A DNA stretch of 64,000 nt from NCBI GenBank assembly GCA_001931535.1, contig CP016211.1, positions 2,198,501 to 2,262,500 on the forward strand, given 5' to 3'. Shown in pieces: positions 1 to 10,656 of this stretch. This stretch comes from Minicystis rosea (lineage in GTDB: Bacteria > Myxococcota_A > Polyangia > Polyangiales > Polyangiaceae). Numbering within the stretch: the first letter of the stretch is position 1; every line of letters starts with the position of its first letter. Under the pieces are notes generated by a model. It was not told the origin of the DNA. It made no database searches and worked only from the letters and a program-made list of their open reading frames with translations. Position numbers and translations under genes: made by a program.

Positions 1-2
1 CG

Positions 3-872
3 CCCGCCGACAAGGCGCTCGCGACGGCGCTCTTCAAGGAAGGCCGCGCGCTCGTGGCCGCGGGCGAGATCCACGAGGCCTGTCGCAAGTTCGAGGAGAG
101 CCAGCGCCTCGATCCGGCCGGCGGCACGCTGCTCAACCTCGCGGTGTGCCACGAGAAGGAGGGCCGCACGGCGACCGCGTGGGCCGAGCTCGTCGACGCG
201 CTCGGCGTGGCGCGGCGCGAGGGCCGCGAGGACAGGATCAAGCTGGCGCAGGAGCACATCGCCGCGCTCGAGCGGAGCTTGCCGCGAATGATGGTGATCG
301 TGCCGGCGATGGCCGACCTGCCGGCGCTGCAGATCCGCCGCGACGGTGGGCTCATCGGTCGCGGTGCGTGGGCCACGGCGATGCCGGTGGATCCGGGCGA
401 GCACGTGATCGAAGCGACCGCGCCGGGCAGGCGCACGTTCAGGAAGCGGGTCACCGTGCATCCCGGCGTGGTCCAGGCAGTGACGATCGAGCCTCTCGAA
501 GACTTGGCCCCGCGGCGCACGCCTCGGCTCGGTTTGCGCACGGCCGGCTTCGTGGCCGGCGGGGTCGGCCTCCTGTGGCTCGGCGTCGGTGCGTTCCAAG
601 GCCTCCGCGCGTTCTCGAAGCGCAGCCGGAGCGACGAGCTGTGCCCCGGCGGCCGCTGCTCGGTGAACGGTGTGAAGCTCAACGACGAGGCGAAGCTCGC
701 GGCCGACCTGTCGACGGCGAGCTTCGCGGCCGGCGCGATCGGTGTCGGGCTCGGCGCGACGCTGCTCGTGCTGGGCCATGGGCACGATGATCCCTCGCAG
801 CGTGACGCGGCCCGTGTCCACGTGTGGCTCGGATCGTCTGGAGCTGCCGTGTCGCTGCTCTCGCCGTTCTGA
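3..872 (+). CDS. TPR/PEGA-type envelope protein, 5' end outside the window
   Basis: The reading frame is open from the first bases of the window, so the gene starts upstream; a GTG at 54 is the first possible start inside the window but would cut into the TPR. The visible 289 residues begin with a tetratricopeptide-like segment containing the typical myxobacterial phrase FEESQRLDPAGGTLLNLAVC. A PEGA-like beta segment follows (around ALQIRRDGGLIG and DPGEHVIEATAPGRRTF). Two hydrophobic helices near the C-terminus (about AGFVAGGVGLLWLGVGAF and ASFAAGAIGVGLGATLLVLG) are separated by a short Cys-containing loop. Proteins of this build are common in Polyangia and are usually envelope-anchored; the exact role is unknown. 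It is convergent with the kinase that ends 8 bp further on. Confidence 0.8.
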   Translation, partial: PADKALATALFKEGRALVAAGEIHEACRKFEESQRLDPAGGTLLNLAVCHEKEGRTATAWAELVDALGVARREGREDRIKLAQEHIAALERSLPRMMVIVPAMADLPALQIRRDGGLIGRGAWATAMPVDPGEHVIEATAPGRRTFRKRVTVHPGVVQAVTIEPLEDLAPRRTPRLGLRTAGFVAGGVGLLWLGVGAFQGLRAFSKRSRSDELCPGGRCSVNGVKLNDEAKLAADLSTASFAAGAIGVGLGATLLVLGHGHDDPSQRDAARVHVWLGSSGAAVSLLSPF

Positions 873-880
873 TCGTCGCG

Positions 881-2377
<1,497 letters not shown>

Positions 2378-2413
2378 CGTTGGAATGAGCGTGGAGGGAA
2401 AGGGCGCAGCCGC

Positions 2414-2770
2414 TCAGCGCTTGCCTTCACCCGCCGCGATGGCGAGCAAGCGCTCCAGCTCTTCGGGCGCGAAGCCCGGCGAGACACGCACCACGCGCCC
2501 GTTGGGGAGCTCGATCTCCACGGCGGGAGGCGGCGCCTCGGCTGCCGGCGGTGCGGCAGCGGCGGGCGCAGGTGCGGGCGCCGCAGGGGCGCGGGGCGGC
2601 GGCGCAGGGACGTTCCGCTTTCGCTCCGCGCGCACGATCTCGACGGAGGTCGACGGCATTCCCTCGAGCCCGCTGTTCGGCCTCGGTCGGGGAGGCGGAG
2701 GCTCGGGGCGGCTCGGCGCACGCGTCTCCGCACGTTGCGGATCGCGGACTGGCAAAACGGTGACCTTCAT
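2414..2770 (-). CDS. Small Pro/Ala-rich protein with an IS66 accessory-protein-like tail
   Basis: A 118-aa reading frame. The middle is a low-complexity Pro/Ala stretch. The last 35 or so residues (VEIELPNGRVVRV then GFAPEELERLLAIA) resemble the C-terminus of the small IS66-family accessory proteins (TnpA type), which end in a short beta hairpin plus helix of this kind. No IS66 tnpB or tnpC is adjacent and no terminal repeats were seen, so this is either a domesticated fragment or a chance resemblance. It sits 36 bp upstream of the kinase and 60 bp downstream of the permease on the same strand. No convincing ribosome binding site precedes the ATG. Confidence 0.5.
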   Translation of the reverse strand: MKVTVLPVRDPQRAETRAPSRPEPPPPRPRPNSGLEGMPSTSVEIVRAERKRNVPAPPPRAPAAPAPAPAAAAPPAAEAPPPAVEIELPNGRVVRVSPGFAPEELERLLAIAAGEGKR

Positions 2771-2830
2771 GTGGGTCCGTGGGCAGGCCGCAGTTTCATC
2801 GAGCAGGATAGGTTTTTCTCGTCGCGAGGG

Positions 2831-4366
2831 TCAAGCTGCGGGGCTCTCCGTCGTTTTCGGCCCGCGCGCCGCCCCGAGAATCGCCTCGGGCGGTCCGGTG
2901 AATCGCCGGCGCGCGATCCCGATCCAGCCCACGCAGAGCACCACCGTCATCCCGCCCAGAATCCAGAGCGCCTTGTCGTTCGGCGGCTGTATGCCCACCA
3001 CGATCAGCAGCCCGCCGAAGAGCACCGCAATCAACGAAAGCGGCCGGTACCACCACCCCACGCTCCACGGCCCCATCACCGTCCACGTGCGGCCCCACGC
3101 GTAGAGCCCGAGCGCCGTCGGAATCACGTAGGATACGTAGAGGAAGATCACGCACACCGCTGCAATCGTCGAATAGACGGGCGTGTACACGGTGAAGGCC
3201 ACCGACAATCCTGCCGTCGCCCAAATGGCGATGGCCGGTGTTCGATGCCGCGGGCTCACCTTCCGGAGCGCGTTGGATGCGGGCAGGCCACCGTCCCGCG
3301 CGAACGCGAACGTCATGCGCGAGGCGGAGGTCACCGTCGCCAGACCGCAGAGATATTGGGCCAGCGCAATCCCTGCTTGCAGCGCCGTCGCGAGCCACGA
3401 AGGCAGCACCTCACCGAGGATGAATGCGAACGCATTCGTGCCCTGCGCCGCCGCGGCGTCGGGGTGAGGCGCGGCGATCACCGCGGCGGAGAGCATGATC
3501 CAGCCGAAGATGCCGCTCACCAGCACCGATCGCACGATGCCTTTGGGCACGTTCATCTGCGCGCCGATGGTCTCTTCGGCGGTGTGCGCCGACGCATCGA
3601 AACCCGTAATCGTGTACGCCGGCAGCAGGAAGCCGAGCACGAAGAGCCAAGGCAGGTGGCCCTGTGCGGGCCAGACGTCGCCGCCGCGCGGTCCGCTGTA
3701 GTTGGTGAACGTGATGAGCTGCCGTCCGTGCAACGCGGGCGCGAACGCAATCAACGCCACCGTGATGGCCAAGGAGACGCCGAGGATCCAATAGCCGCTG
3801 AAATCGGTGAGCCGGGTGGTGGCGCGAATCCCCCGATGATTCACCAGCGCCTGCGAGGCGGTGATCAGGACGACGGCCACCGTTTGCACGGCGAGCGCGC
3901 GGCCGGGGCTCCAGGCGGCGGGATCGAAGCCGAGCCGCGGGCCGAGCGCGCCGGCCGCGAACTGCCACGTGCCCACGTTGATGGCCGCGAGCACCGTGAC
4001 GAGCCCCGCGAGGTTGAACCACGCCGTCACCCAACCGAAGCCGCGCCCTCCGAGGATCGAGGCCCAATGATAGAGCCCGCCCGCCGTGGGAAACGCCGAC
4101 GCGACCTGGCCCATGGTCACGGCCACCGCGAGCGAGAAGAGACACGAGAGCGGCCAGCCGAGCCCGATCGAGGCGCCTCCGACGCTGCAATACCCGACCT
4201 GGAACGACGTCACCCCGCCGGCCAAGATGCAGATGATCGACAGCGAGATGGCGTAGTTGGAGAACGCGCTCATCCCGCGCCGGAGCTCTTGGGCGTAGCC
4301 GAGGCGCTCGAGCGCCTTCACGTCGTCGGAGACGGCTTGGCCCTCGGAATCGTGATCGTGGGTCAT
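2831..4366 (-). CDS. APC-superfamily amino-acid permease
   Basis: 511-aa inner-membrane transporter with about twelve hydrophobic helices. After a charged N-terminus come the first helix region (AISLSIICILAGGVTSFQVG) and the amphipathic stretch GQVASAFPTAGGLYHWAS, typical of the GABA/choline-like amino-acid permease branch of the APC superfamily. GFDASAHTAEET in the middle is the conserved segment of this branch. Substrates in the family are amino acids or GABA taken up by ion coupling; the actual substrate cannot be read here. The open frame continues to 4561, but the upstream 65 codons run through an intergenic hairpin repeat (4394-4450), so the ATG at 4366 (MTHDHDSEGQ) is chosen. It heads a loose minus-strand cluster with the 118-aa protein and the kinase. 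Confidence 0.9.
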   Translation of the reverse strand: MTHDHDSEGQAVSDDVKALERLGYAQELRRGMSAFSNYAISLSIICILAGGVTSFQVGYCSVGGASIGLGWPLSCLFSLAVAVTMGQVASAFPTAGGLYHWASILGGRGFGWVTAWFNLAGLVTVLAAINVGTWQFAAGALGPRLGFDPAAWSPGRALAVQTVAVVLITASQALVNHRGIRATTRLTDFSGYWILGVSLAITVALIAFAPALHGRQLITFTNYSGPRGGDVWPAQGHLPWLFVLGFLLPAYTITGFDASAHTAEETIGAQMNVPKGIVRSVLVSGIFGWIMLSAAVIAAPHPDAAAAQGTNAFAFILGEVLPSWLATALQAGIALAQYLCGLATVTSASRMTFAFARDGGLPASNALRKVSPRHRTPAIAIWATAGLSVAFTVYTPVYSTIAAVCVIFLYVSYVIPTALGLYAWGRTWTVMGPWSVGWWYRPLSLIAVLFGGLLIVVGIQPPNDKALWILGGMTVVLCVGWIGIARRRFTGPPEAILGAARGPKTTESPAA

Positions 4367-4393
4367 GTCGTGCGCTCGGCGGTGGGCTCGCGT

Positions 4394-4450
4394 GATCGGC
4401 GCCGGCTCGTCCGGCCCAGGGTTTGGGGCCGCTTGCGACCCCATCGTCAT
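4394..4450. repeat. Two-hairpin intergenic repeat, copy A
   Basis: On the + strand the copy has stem 1 GCCGG-CTCGT-CCGGC (4401-4415), a short CAGGGTTT spacer, then stem 2 GGGGCCGC-TT-GCGACCCC (4425-4442) and the tail ATCGTCAT. Compared with copies at 8.1 and 34.5 kb, this one is degenerate: stem 2 carries one mismatch and stem 1 is shortened. It lies between two minus-strand genes, about 120 bp past the stop of the SnoaL-like gene and just upstream of the permease start. Confidence 0.75.
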
Positions 4451-4568
4451 CGCGCGAGACGCGTTGTCGGGTGAAGTCGGTCGCGGCGGCAAGGGTTCTG
4501 TTGCCGCGCGTGCTTCGCGTCGAGGACCGCTTTCGCGGAGCGCAGGCGCTCCCGCGCACAACCTTGCT

Positions 4569-5045
4569 TCAGATGCAGATTCGCCCGGTGCGCTGGACTT
4601 CGCGGAGCTCGTCCACGAGGGCCGCGAGATCGTTCGGGCGGCCGTGCCACGCGGCCGGCGTGCTTTGGAAGAGAGCTGCGCGCCACCCGTCGTCGTTGTG
4701 CACGGCCGCGAGCGTGTGAATGGTGGCGAGCGCGGGATTCAAGTCCTCGGCGCCGTCGGGGACCATCCCGGCCACCGCACGGAGCAACGCCGCGCCGGGC
4801 GCGAGCATGCGGACCTCGCGCACCTTCGCAACGTAGACCGGCGTGCGGTGGCTCGCGAAGATGGGCGCGAGGTGCGCCTCGATGCCCGCGCGCGTGTCCA
4901 CTTGGCTGCCGTCGAAGCCGACGATGTTGCCGTCGTCCGTGAACGGCGCGGCCATGGCGGTGGCGTCGCGCGCGTTCCACGCAACCAGGATTCGCTCGTA
5001 GAGCGCGCGGATGGCGAGGGCCTCCGAAGCGGCGATGCTCGACAT
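4569..5045 (-). CDS. SnoaL-like / SgcJ-EcaC family protein
   Basis: 158 aa with the cone-like alpha+beta barrel signature of the NTF2/SnoaL superfamily: an N-terminal helix (ALAIRALYERILVAWNARDA), then FTDDGNIVGFDGSQV, a helix IEAHLAPIFASH and C-terminal beta strands. Members of the SgcJ/EcaC group are small proteins of mostly unproven function, sometimes annotated as oxidoreductase- or isomerase-like. The start at 5045 is preceded by GAGAGGATCC on the coding strand. The open frame runs further upstream to 5582 but that part is Arg-rich shadow of the WYL gene. Function cannot be assigned more closely. Confidence 0.8.
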   Translation of the reverse strand: MSSIAASEALAIRALYERILVAWNARDATAMAAPFTDDGNIVGFDGSQVDTRAGIEAHLAPIFASHRTPVYVAKVREVRMLAPGAALLRAVAGMVPDGAEDLNPALATIHTLAAVHNDDGWRAALFQSTPAAWHGRPNDLAALVDELREVQRTGRICI

Positions 5046-5215
5046 GTAAAGGATCCTCTCACGCGCCCGCTGCGCCCGATCGCGCGCGGGCTTCGTGAAG
5101 ACTGCCCGAGCCGCGGGCGCGTTGGCAATGTGCATCGGCGCGCGCGGATGGCGTGCGCACAGGCTTCGAGGTGAGGTGAAAGTGGATGCGGCGCGCGCCT
5201 CCCGCTCGGCGCGCG

Positions 5216-6169
5216 TCAGTCGTTCGGCGCGCCGCCGACGCGCTTGCCGTACAGGGCGAGCGCGCCTTCGAGCTCCTTCGTCACGCGGTCGACGAGATCG
5301 GGCGGCTCGACGACCTTGGCCGTCTCGCCGAAGCCGAGGATCCACGTGGCGAGCTCGGTGAGATCGCCGATCATCATCGTCATGCGCACGCCGCCCTGCG
5401 GGAGCGGGGTCAGCTCCTGCGACGGGTGCACGCGGCGCGTGCGCACGAACTCGGCCACCTTGGCGTCGAAGTCGATGACCACGCGGCGCGGCTCGAGGCC
5501 GCGGAAGATGCCGAACTGGCCCTGGAAGTAGTCGTCGACCTTGAAGTCGGGCGGGAGCTCGAAGCGCTCCGTGGCGGCGCACTCCGTGTCGCGCATGCGG
5601 TCGAGGAGGAACGTGCGGATCTCGTTCTTCGCCACGTGCAGACCGACGCAGTAAACGGCGTCCTTGTAGAGCACCATCGCGTACGGGTGGATGGTGATCT
5701 TGTCCTCCTGCCCCTCCTTGCGACGGTAACGGCAGCGCAGCGGGCGCAGATCGGCGACGGCCTGGAAGAGGTCGTCGAGCTCGTCGGTGTGCGCCTGGTA
5801 ATCCTTGGGCGCGAAGGGGAGGTAGAGGAAGCGATCTTCGAGGCGCGCGTCGGCGACGCCGGCGTTGGGGCCACGGCCCGGGCGGCGCGCGACGGCGAAG
5901 AGGCGCTGCGTGGCCAGATCGATCTCTTCGTAGAGCGTCGAGCCGCGCATGGGCTCGAAGAGGCGCCGCGCCGCGAGGAGCGCATACGCCTGCGTGCGCC
6001 GCACCTCGACCTTGCGCGGCACCTCGTTGGGCGAGAGCCGCCAGAGGCGCGCGCCGCCCGGCCGCTCGGTGGTCGACACGAGATCGAGCTCGCGGCGCAC
6101 CTCGGTGAGGTAGCGGCGCAGCGAGCGGGGCGTGACGTTGAGCTCGCGGCTGAGCTCGTAGATCGTCAT
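5216..6169 (-). CDS. WYL-domain transcriptional regulator (start uncertain, coding extends upstream)
   Basis: Regulator with an N-terminal winged helix (MTIYELSRELNVTPRSLRRY...), a central WYL ligand-sensing domain (CRYRRKEGQEDKITIHPYAM, then YKDAVYCVGLH) and a C-terminal WCX-like extension. WYL proteins bind DNA and often sense nucleic-acid or small-molecule ligands; several control defence or DNA-damage genes. The ATG at 6169 is the first in-frame start, but the frame stays open and protein-like for about 80 codons further upstream (see 6170-6420). That stretch supplies the missing first helix of the DNA-binding domain (RRLDALRALLQRHPKG). The true product is therefore likely about 400 aa. 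It lies 3' of the kamA-like gene on the same strand. Confidence 0.85.
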   Translation of the reverse strand: MTIYELSRELNVTPRSLRRYLTEVRRELDLVSTTERPGGARLWRLSPNEVPRKVEVRRTQAYALLAARRLFEPMRGSTLYEEIDLATQRLFAVARRPGRGPNAGVADARLEDRFLYLPFAPKDYQAHTDELDDLFQAVADLRPLRCRYRRKEGQEDKITIHPYAMVLYKDAVYCVGLHVAKNEIRTFLLDRMRDTECAATERFELPPDFKVDDYFQGQFGIFRGLEPRRVVIDFDAKVAEFVRTRRVHPSQELTPLPQGGVRMTMMIGDLTELATWILGFGETAKVVEPPDLVDRVTKELEGALALYGKRVGGAPND

Positions 6170-6420
6170 CCCCTTCGGGTGTCGTTGGAGGAGCGCGCGG
6201 AGCGCGTCGAGCCGGCGGTGCTGGGTGAATGGGCCGCGCGGCCGGCCCCGAGGCTTCGCCGCCGCGGCTTCACGCGGCGCCTTGGGCGCGACCGTCGTGC
6301 TGCGCGCCGGCGGTATCGTCGGCGTGGGCGGAGGCGGCTCCTTGGTGGGCGTGGCGGTGCGCGGAGGCGGCGGGACCGAGGGCTTCGCAGCCGTCTTGGG
6401 GAGGGAGCGGGGCGGGCCAT
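6170..6420 (-). other. Upstream coding extension of the WYL regulator with no in-frame ATG/GTG/TTG
   Basis: Read in the WYL frame this segment gives a Pro/Ala/Lys-rich linker (KTAAKPSVPPPP, then KAPREAAAAKPRGRPRGPF) followed by TQHRRLDALRALLQRHPKG, the expected first part of the winged helix. It contains no ATG, GTG or TTG in frame up to the kamA stop at 6485-6487, which is itself in the same frame. An ATG at 6420 (MARPAPSP) is one frame off. A single-base change in the nearby C-rich run (about 6403-6411) would fuse it to the WYL frame. This could be a sequencing or assembly indel, a real frameshift, or a rare start codon (an ATT is present). Confidence 0.55.
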
Positions 6421-6484
6421 GGCGGCGGAGGGGAATTACCCCGGCCCCGTCACGGCCGCAAAGCCCTTCGTTTCGTGCGATTCG

Positions 6485-7867
<1,383 letters not shown>

Positions 7868-8090
7868 GGTAGGCCCTTCGCGGCGACGAAGCGACCGCGG
7901 CGCCGCCTCTTAGTGACGTGCCGCAGCCGCTACAACCCCCGGAAAGGGCAACGCTAGCACACCGGCGAGGCGCGCTCGGCGCAGCCCCCGACCAACGCAT
8001 CGCGTCGACCGTCGCGCTCGCCGAGCTCGGCCGTGGCGCATGATGAAGAGGCCGCTCGTCGCTGCGAGAACACGCGGATCCTCGCGACTC

Positions 8091-8170
8091 AGCGCCGGCT
8101 CGTCCGGCGCGGGGTTTGGGGCCGCTTGCGGCCCCATCGTGATCACGGCCGCTTGCGGCCCCATCGTGAC
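8091..8170. repeat. Two-hairpin intergenic repeat, copy B, with a duplicated second hairpin
   Basis: Stem 1 is GCGCCGG-CTCGT-CCGGCGC (8092-8110), a perfect 7-bp stem. After GGGGTTT comes stem 2 GGGGCCGCTTGCGGCCCC (8118-8135), then ATCGTGATC and a second, trimmed stem 2, GGCCGCTTGCGGCC (8147-8160), ending in CCATCGTGAC directly before the transglycosylase stop codon (8171-8173 on the minus strand). In transcript sense the hairpins therefore start about ten bases after the stop. There is no T-tract, so it is not a classical intrinsic terminator, though it could still shape mRNA 3' ends. Confidence 0.85.
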
Positions 8171-8851
8171 TCAATAACTCGATGCCAGCGTCGCGTCGCC
8201 CATCGTCCGGTAACGCCGGTAGTAGCTGAGCACGCGGATGACGTACTGCTGGGTTTCCTCGTACGGCGGGATCCCTGCGTAGCGGACGACCGCGCCTTCG
8301 CCGGCGTTGTAGCCCGCGATGGTGAGCTCGAGATCGCCGTTGAACATGTTGGCGAGGACGCGCAGGTACCGCGTTCCACCGAAGATGTTCTCGCGCGGAT
8401 CGAAGCCGTCGCGCACCTGCATCCGCGTGGCGGTCTCGGGCATGAGCTGCATCAAGCCCTGCGCGCCCGTCGGCGAGACGGCGCGTGGATCGTAGTTGCT
8501 CTCCACCATGATCACCGCGCGAACGAGCTCTTCCGGGATCTGGTAGAGGATGGCTGCTTGGCGGATCCACTCGTCGTAGCGCGTGAAGCGCTCGGGCGAG
8601 GCGTCGCTCGGCATGACGGCGGCGATGCCCGAGCGGCGCTGGTGCGGCGCTTTCAGGTAGAGCTTGAACCGCCCGTCGTTGGAGCGGTTGGAGAAGTGGA
8701 CGACGCCTTCGTCGTCCGTGTACGAGAAGATGTCCGCCGATGCCTGTCCCGGGATCACCGCGACGGCAGCAGCAGCCAACAACAGACCGGCGGTCAGAGC
8801 GCGAGATCGGGAGGGTGAGCGCATCGGCGAGGCAGCCTCGGCCGAAAGCAT
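8171..8851 (-). CDS. Exported lytic transglycosylase (SLT domain) with DUF4124-like N-terminus
   Basis: 226 aa. A signal peptide (hydrophobic core LTAGLLLAAAAVAVI, cleavage after GQASA) is followed by a short DUF4124-like segment (DIFSYTDDEGVVHFSNR). The soluble-lytic-transglycosylase domain follows: catalytic Glu in MVESNYDP, then GAQGLMQLMPETA, IFGGTRYLRVL and IAGYNAGEGAVVRYAG. Enzymes of this group cleave the glycan strands of peptidoglycan in the periplasm, releasing 1,6-anhydro-muropeptides. The start at 8851 is favoured over the ATG at 8824 because GAGGA lies six bases before it. The gene is divergent from the small membrane protein at 8988 across 136 bp. Confidence 0.92.
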   Translation of the reverse strand: MLSAEAASPMRSPSRSRALTAGLLLAAAAVAVIPGQASADIFSYTDDEGVVHFSNRSNDGRFKLYLKAPHQRRSGIAAVMPSDASPERFTRYDEWIRQAAILYQIPEELVRAVIMVESNYDPRAVSPTGAQGLMQLMPETATRMQVRDGFDPRENIFGGTRYLRVLANMFNGDLELTIAGYNAGEGAVVRYAGIPPYEETQQYVIRVLSYYRRYRTMGDATLASSY

Positions 8852-8987
8852 ACGGTGTCCTCGGGCAGGGAAGCAAACCGACGCGACCTCACCGCTTCCG
8901 AAGGGGCGGCCCCGGCTCGATGATCGAGCGGGGATCGCTGCGTTCCGTGCAGCACGACGTCCGCGTCAGGGTGTAGAAGGGCTCTCC

Positions 8988-9476
8988 ATGGGATGGCAGC
9001 AAACGGTGCTCGCGGGCGCGGCGATGCTCTTCCTGGGCTTCCTCATCGTGAAGATGTGGCCCGGTGGCAGCCGGCGCGGCGCGCTCGGCAAGGACGTCCG
9101 CGCTGCCCGCGATCGTGCCCACGCTGCCACGACGCCGCGCGCGCGGGCCGAAGCGCTGGTCGAAGCGGCGCGGCTCTCCGTCCGCGATGGAGGCCGCTGG
9201 ACGGCGGCGGCAGGCCTGTTCCTGCGGGCCATGAACAGCGATCCGACGTGGCCCGATGCGGTCGCGCAGCTCGCCGGCACGTTCCATCGCCGCCGGCCTC
9301 GGCTGCTCGAGAAGATCCTGTGGCGCCGGCTCGGGCTCCTGCCGTGGGACGCCGGGCATCGCGCGGCGCTCCACGAGATCACGGGTGCGCTCGCGCGGCT
9401 CTATGAGGGCGAGCTGCGTGACAAGAGCCGCGCCGAGGTGCTGCGTCGTTTGGCGAAATCCTTCGAGCCGGGGTGA
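8988..9476 (+). CDS. Small membrane-anchored helical (TPR-like) protein of unknown function
   Basis: 162 aa starting MGWQQTVLAG, preceded by GAAGG. An N-terminal transmembrane helix (TVLAGAAMLFLGFLIVKMW) anchors a soluble helical domain with a TPR-like rhythm (ALVEAARLSVRDGG, AAGLFLRAMNSDPTWPDAVA, RAALHEITGALARLYEG). No catalytic motif is visible and no family is recognised. The frame remains open upstream to 8664, but that part is a shadow of the transglycosylase gene. Confidence 0.75.
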   Translation: MGWQQTVLAGAAMLFLGFLIVKMWPGGSRRGALGKDVRAARDRAHAATTPRARAEALVEAARLSVRDGGRWTAAAGLFLRAMNSDPTWPDAVAQLAGTFHRRRPRLLEKILWRRLGLLPWDAGHRAALHEITGALARLYEGELRDKSRAEVLRRLAKSFEPG

Positions 9477-9594
9477 TCCGGCGCTGGTCGTCACGCGTAC
9501 CATTGCGATCGGCAATCGCGCGCCGCGCTTCACGGCGGCGGCGCGGCCTTGCGCAGAGCTTGACGGATGTGTCGCCGCCGCGGTCCGATAGGCC

Positions 9595-10626
9595 ATGGCG
9601 AAAGCGAGCCGATGCGTGCTCGGCGTGTTGGCAATGGGGGCGTGCGGCTGTCGTCCACCGACCGAGGTCACCGTCATCATCACGACCAACGTCGCGTGCG
9701 CACGCGTGCAGGACACGGCCATCGTCGTGGGCGCGCCGGGCGGCAACGTGGAGACGAAGAACGCCGCCACGGTCACCTCGACCTGCGACGCCGGGCGCAT
9801 CGGCTCGATCGTGCTCGTCCCGAGCAAGGACAAGAAGGCGCCCTTCGTCGTGAAGGTGGTGACGGGCGTCGGCGTCAGCTCCGAGGCCTGCGTCGCGGAT
9901 CCTTCGCCGCCCGGTGTGGTCGTCGGCGAGCGCGGCTGCATCGTGGCCCGGCGCGAGCTCGCGTTCATTCCGCAGACGCCGCTCACGCTGCCCATTCAGA
10001 TGCATCAGTCCTGCATCGGCGTGATCTGCGACGAGAAGGAGACGTGCGTCGAAGGTGGCCAGTGTGTCTCGTCCGTCGTCGACCCCGTCGCGTGCGGCAA
10101 ATCCGGCGGCTGCGGCGAGGGCGCGCTCGGCGACACGAGCGCGAGCTCGAGCGGCATGATGAGCAGCTCCACCGGCATGGGCGGCATGGGTGGCGCCGGC
10201 GGCATGATGAGCAGCTCGAGCGGCATGGGCGGCCACGGCGGCATGATGACCGGCTCGGGCGGCTCCGGCGGCATGGGCGGCGCCGGCGGCATGATGAGCA
10301 GCTCCACCGGCATGACGGGACCGACGAGCAGCAGCTCGAACAGCAGCAGCAGCTCGAGCGGCATGACGGGGACGACGAGCAGCAGCAGCGCGAGCAGCAG
10401 TAGCTCGAGCGGCATGACGGGGACGACGAGCAGCAGCAGCGCGAGCAGCTCGAGCTCGAGCGGCATGACGGGGCCCACGAGCAGCAGCAGCGCGAGCAGC
10501 AGCACGGGCGGCCTGACCGGGGGGACCGGCGGCGCGAGCGGCGCCGGCGGAGCGAGCGGCGCGGGCGGCGGCGGCACGATCAAGGACGGCGGCTTGCAGA
10601 TGCTGGAAGCGGGCGATGGCGTCTGA
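9595..10626 (+). CDS. Secreted Cys-containing protein with long Ser/Gly/Met-rich tail
   Basis: 343 aa. A short signal peptide ends in MGACGC, a plausible though imperfect lipobox (Cys17). The first 170 residues form a Cys-bearing domain (pairs around ACARV, TCDAG, EACVAD, RGCIV, SCIGVICDEKETC, GGCGE). The second half is low complexity: GMMSSSTGMGGMGG blocks, then four SGMTG(T/P)TSSSS units, then GGASGAGGASGAGGGG. Ser/Gly-rich tails of this kind are typical of Polyangia cell-surface proteins and may act as a flexible spacer. Function unknown. It starts 118 bp after the preceding gene. Confidence 0.75.
   Translation: MAKASRCVLGVLAMGACGCRPPTEVTVIITTNVACARVQDTAIVVGAPGGNVETKNAATVTSTCDAGRIGSIVLVPSKDKKAPFVVKVVTGVGVSSEACVADPSPPGVVVGERGCIVARRELAFIPQTPLTLPIQMHQSCIGVICDEKETCVEGGQCVSSVVDPVACGKSGGCGEGALGDTSASSSGMMSSSTGMGGMGGAGGMMSSSSGMGGHGGMMTGSGGSGGMGGAGGMMSSSTGMTGPTSSSSNSSSSSSGMTGTTSSSSASSSSSSGMTGTTSSSSASSSSSSGMTGPTSSSSASSSTGGLTGGTGGASGAGGASGAGGGGTIKDGGLQMLEAGDGV
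10137..10584 (+). repeat. In-frame low-complexity repeat (Ser/Gly/Met codons)
   Basis: This part of the secreted-protein gene is built from repeated AGCAGC-type serine codons and GGCGGCATG-type glycine/methionine codons. The unit coding for SGMTG(T/P)TSSSS recurs at about 51-63-bp spacing between 10303 and 10510. Frame is kept throughout, which indicates slippage-tolerant coding DNA rather than a non-coding satellite. Confidence 0.7.
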
Positions 10627-10656
10627 GCTTCGGTCGCTCACGCGCGGGTCGGCCTC

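Noticed and set aside
2414..2770. Complete IS66 element
   Set aside because: Only a tail-like similarity in one small frame; no tnpB, tnpC or terminal repeats were found.
4367..4561. Upstream 65-codon extension of the permease
   Set aside because: It runs through the hairpin repeat; family members start close to the ATG at 4366.
8110..8170. Conserved peptide-like reading MGPQAAPNP...DEPAL in the intergenic repeats, possible micro-ORF
   Set aside because: Differences between copies preserve base pairing while changing a residue (P to L), and no ribosome binding site precedes the ATG.
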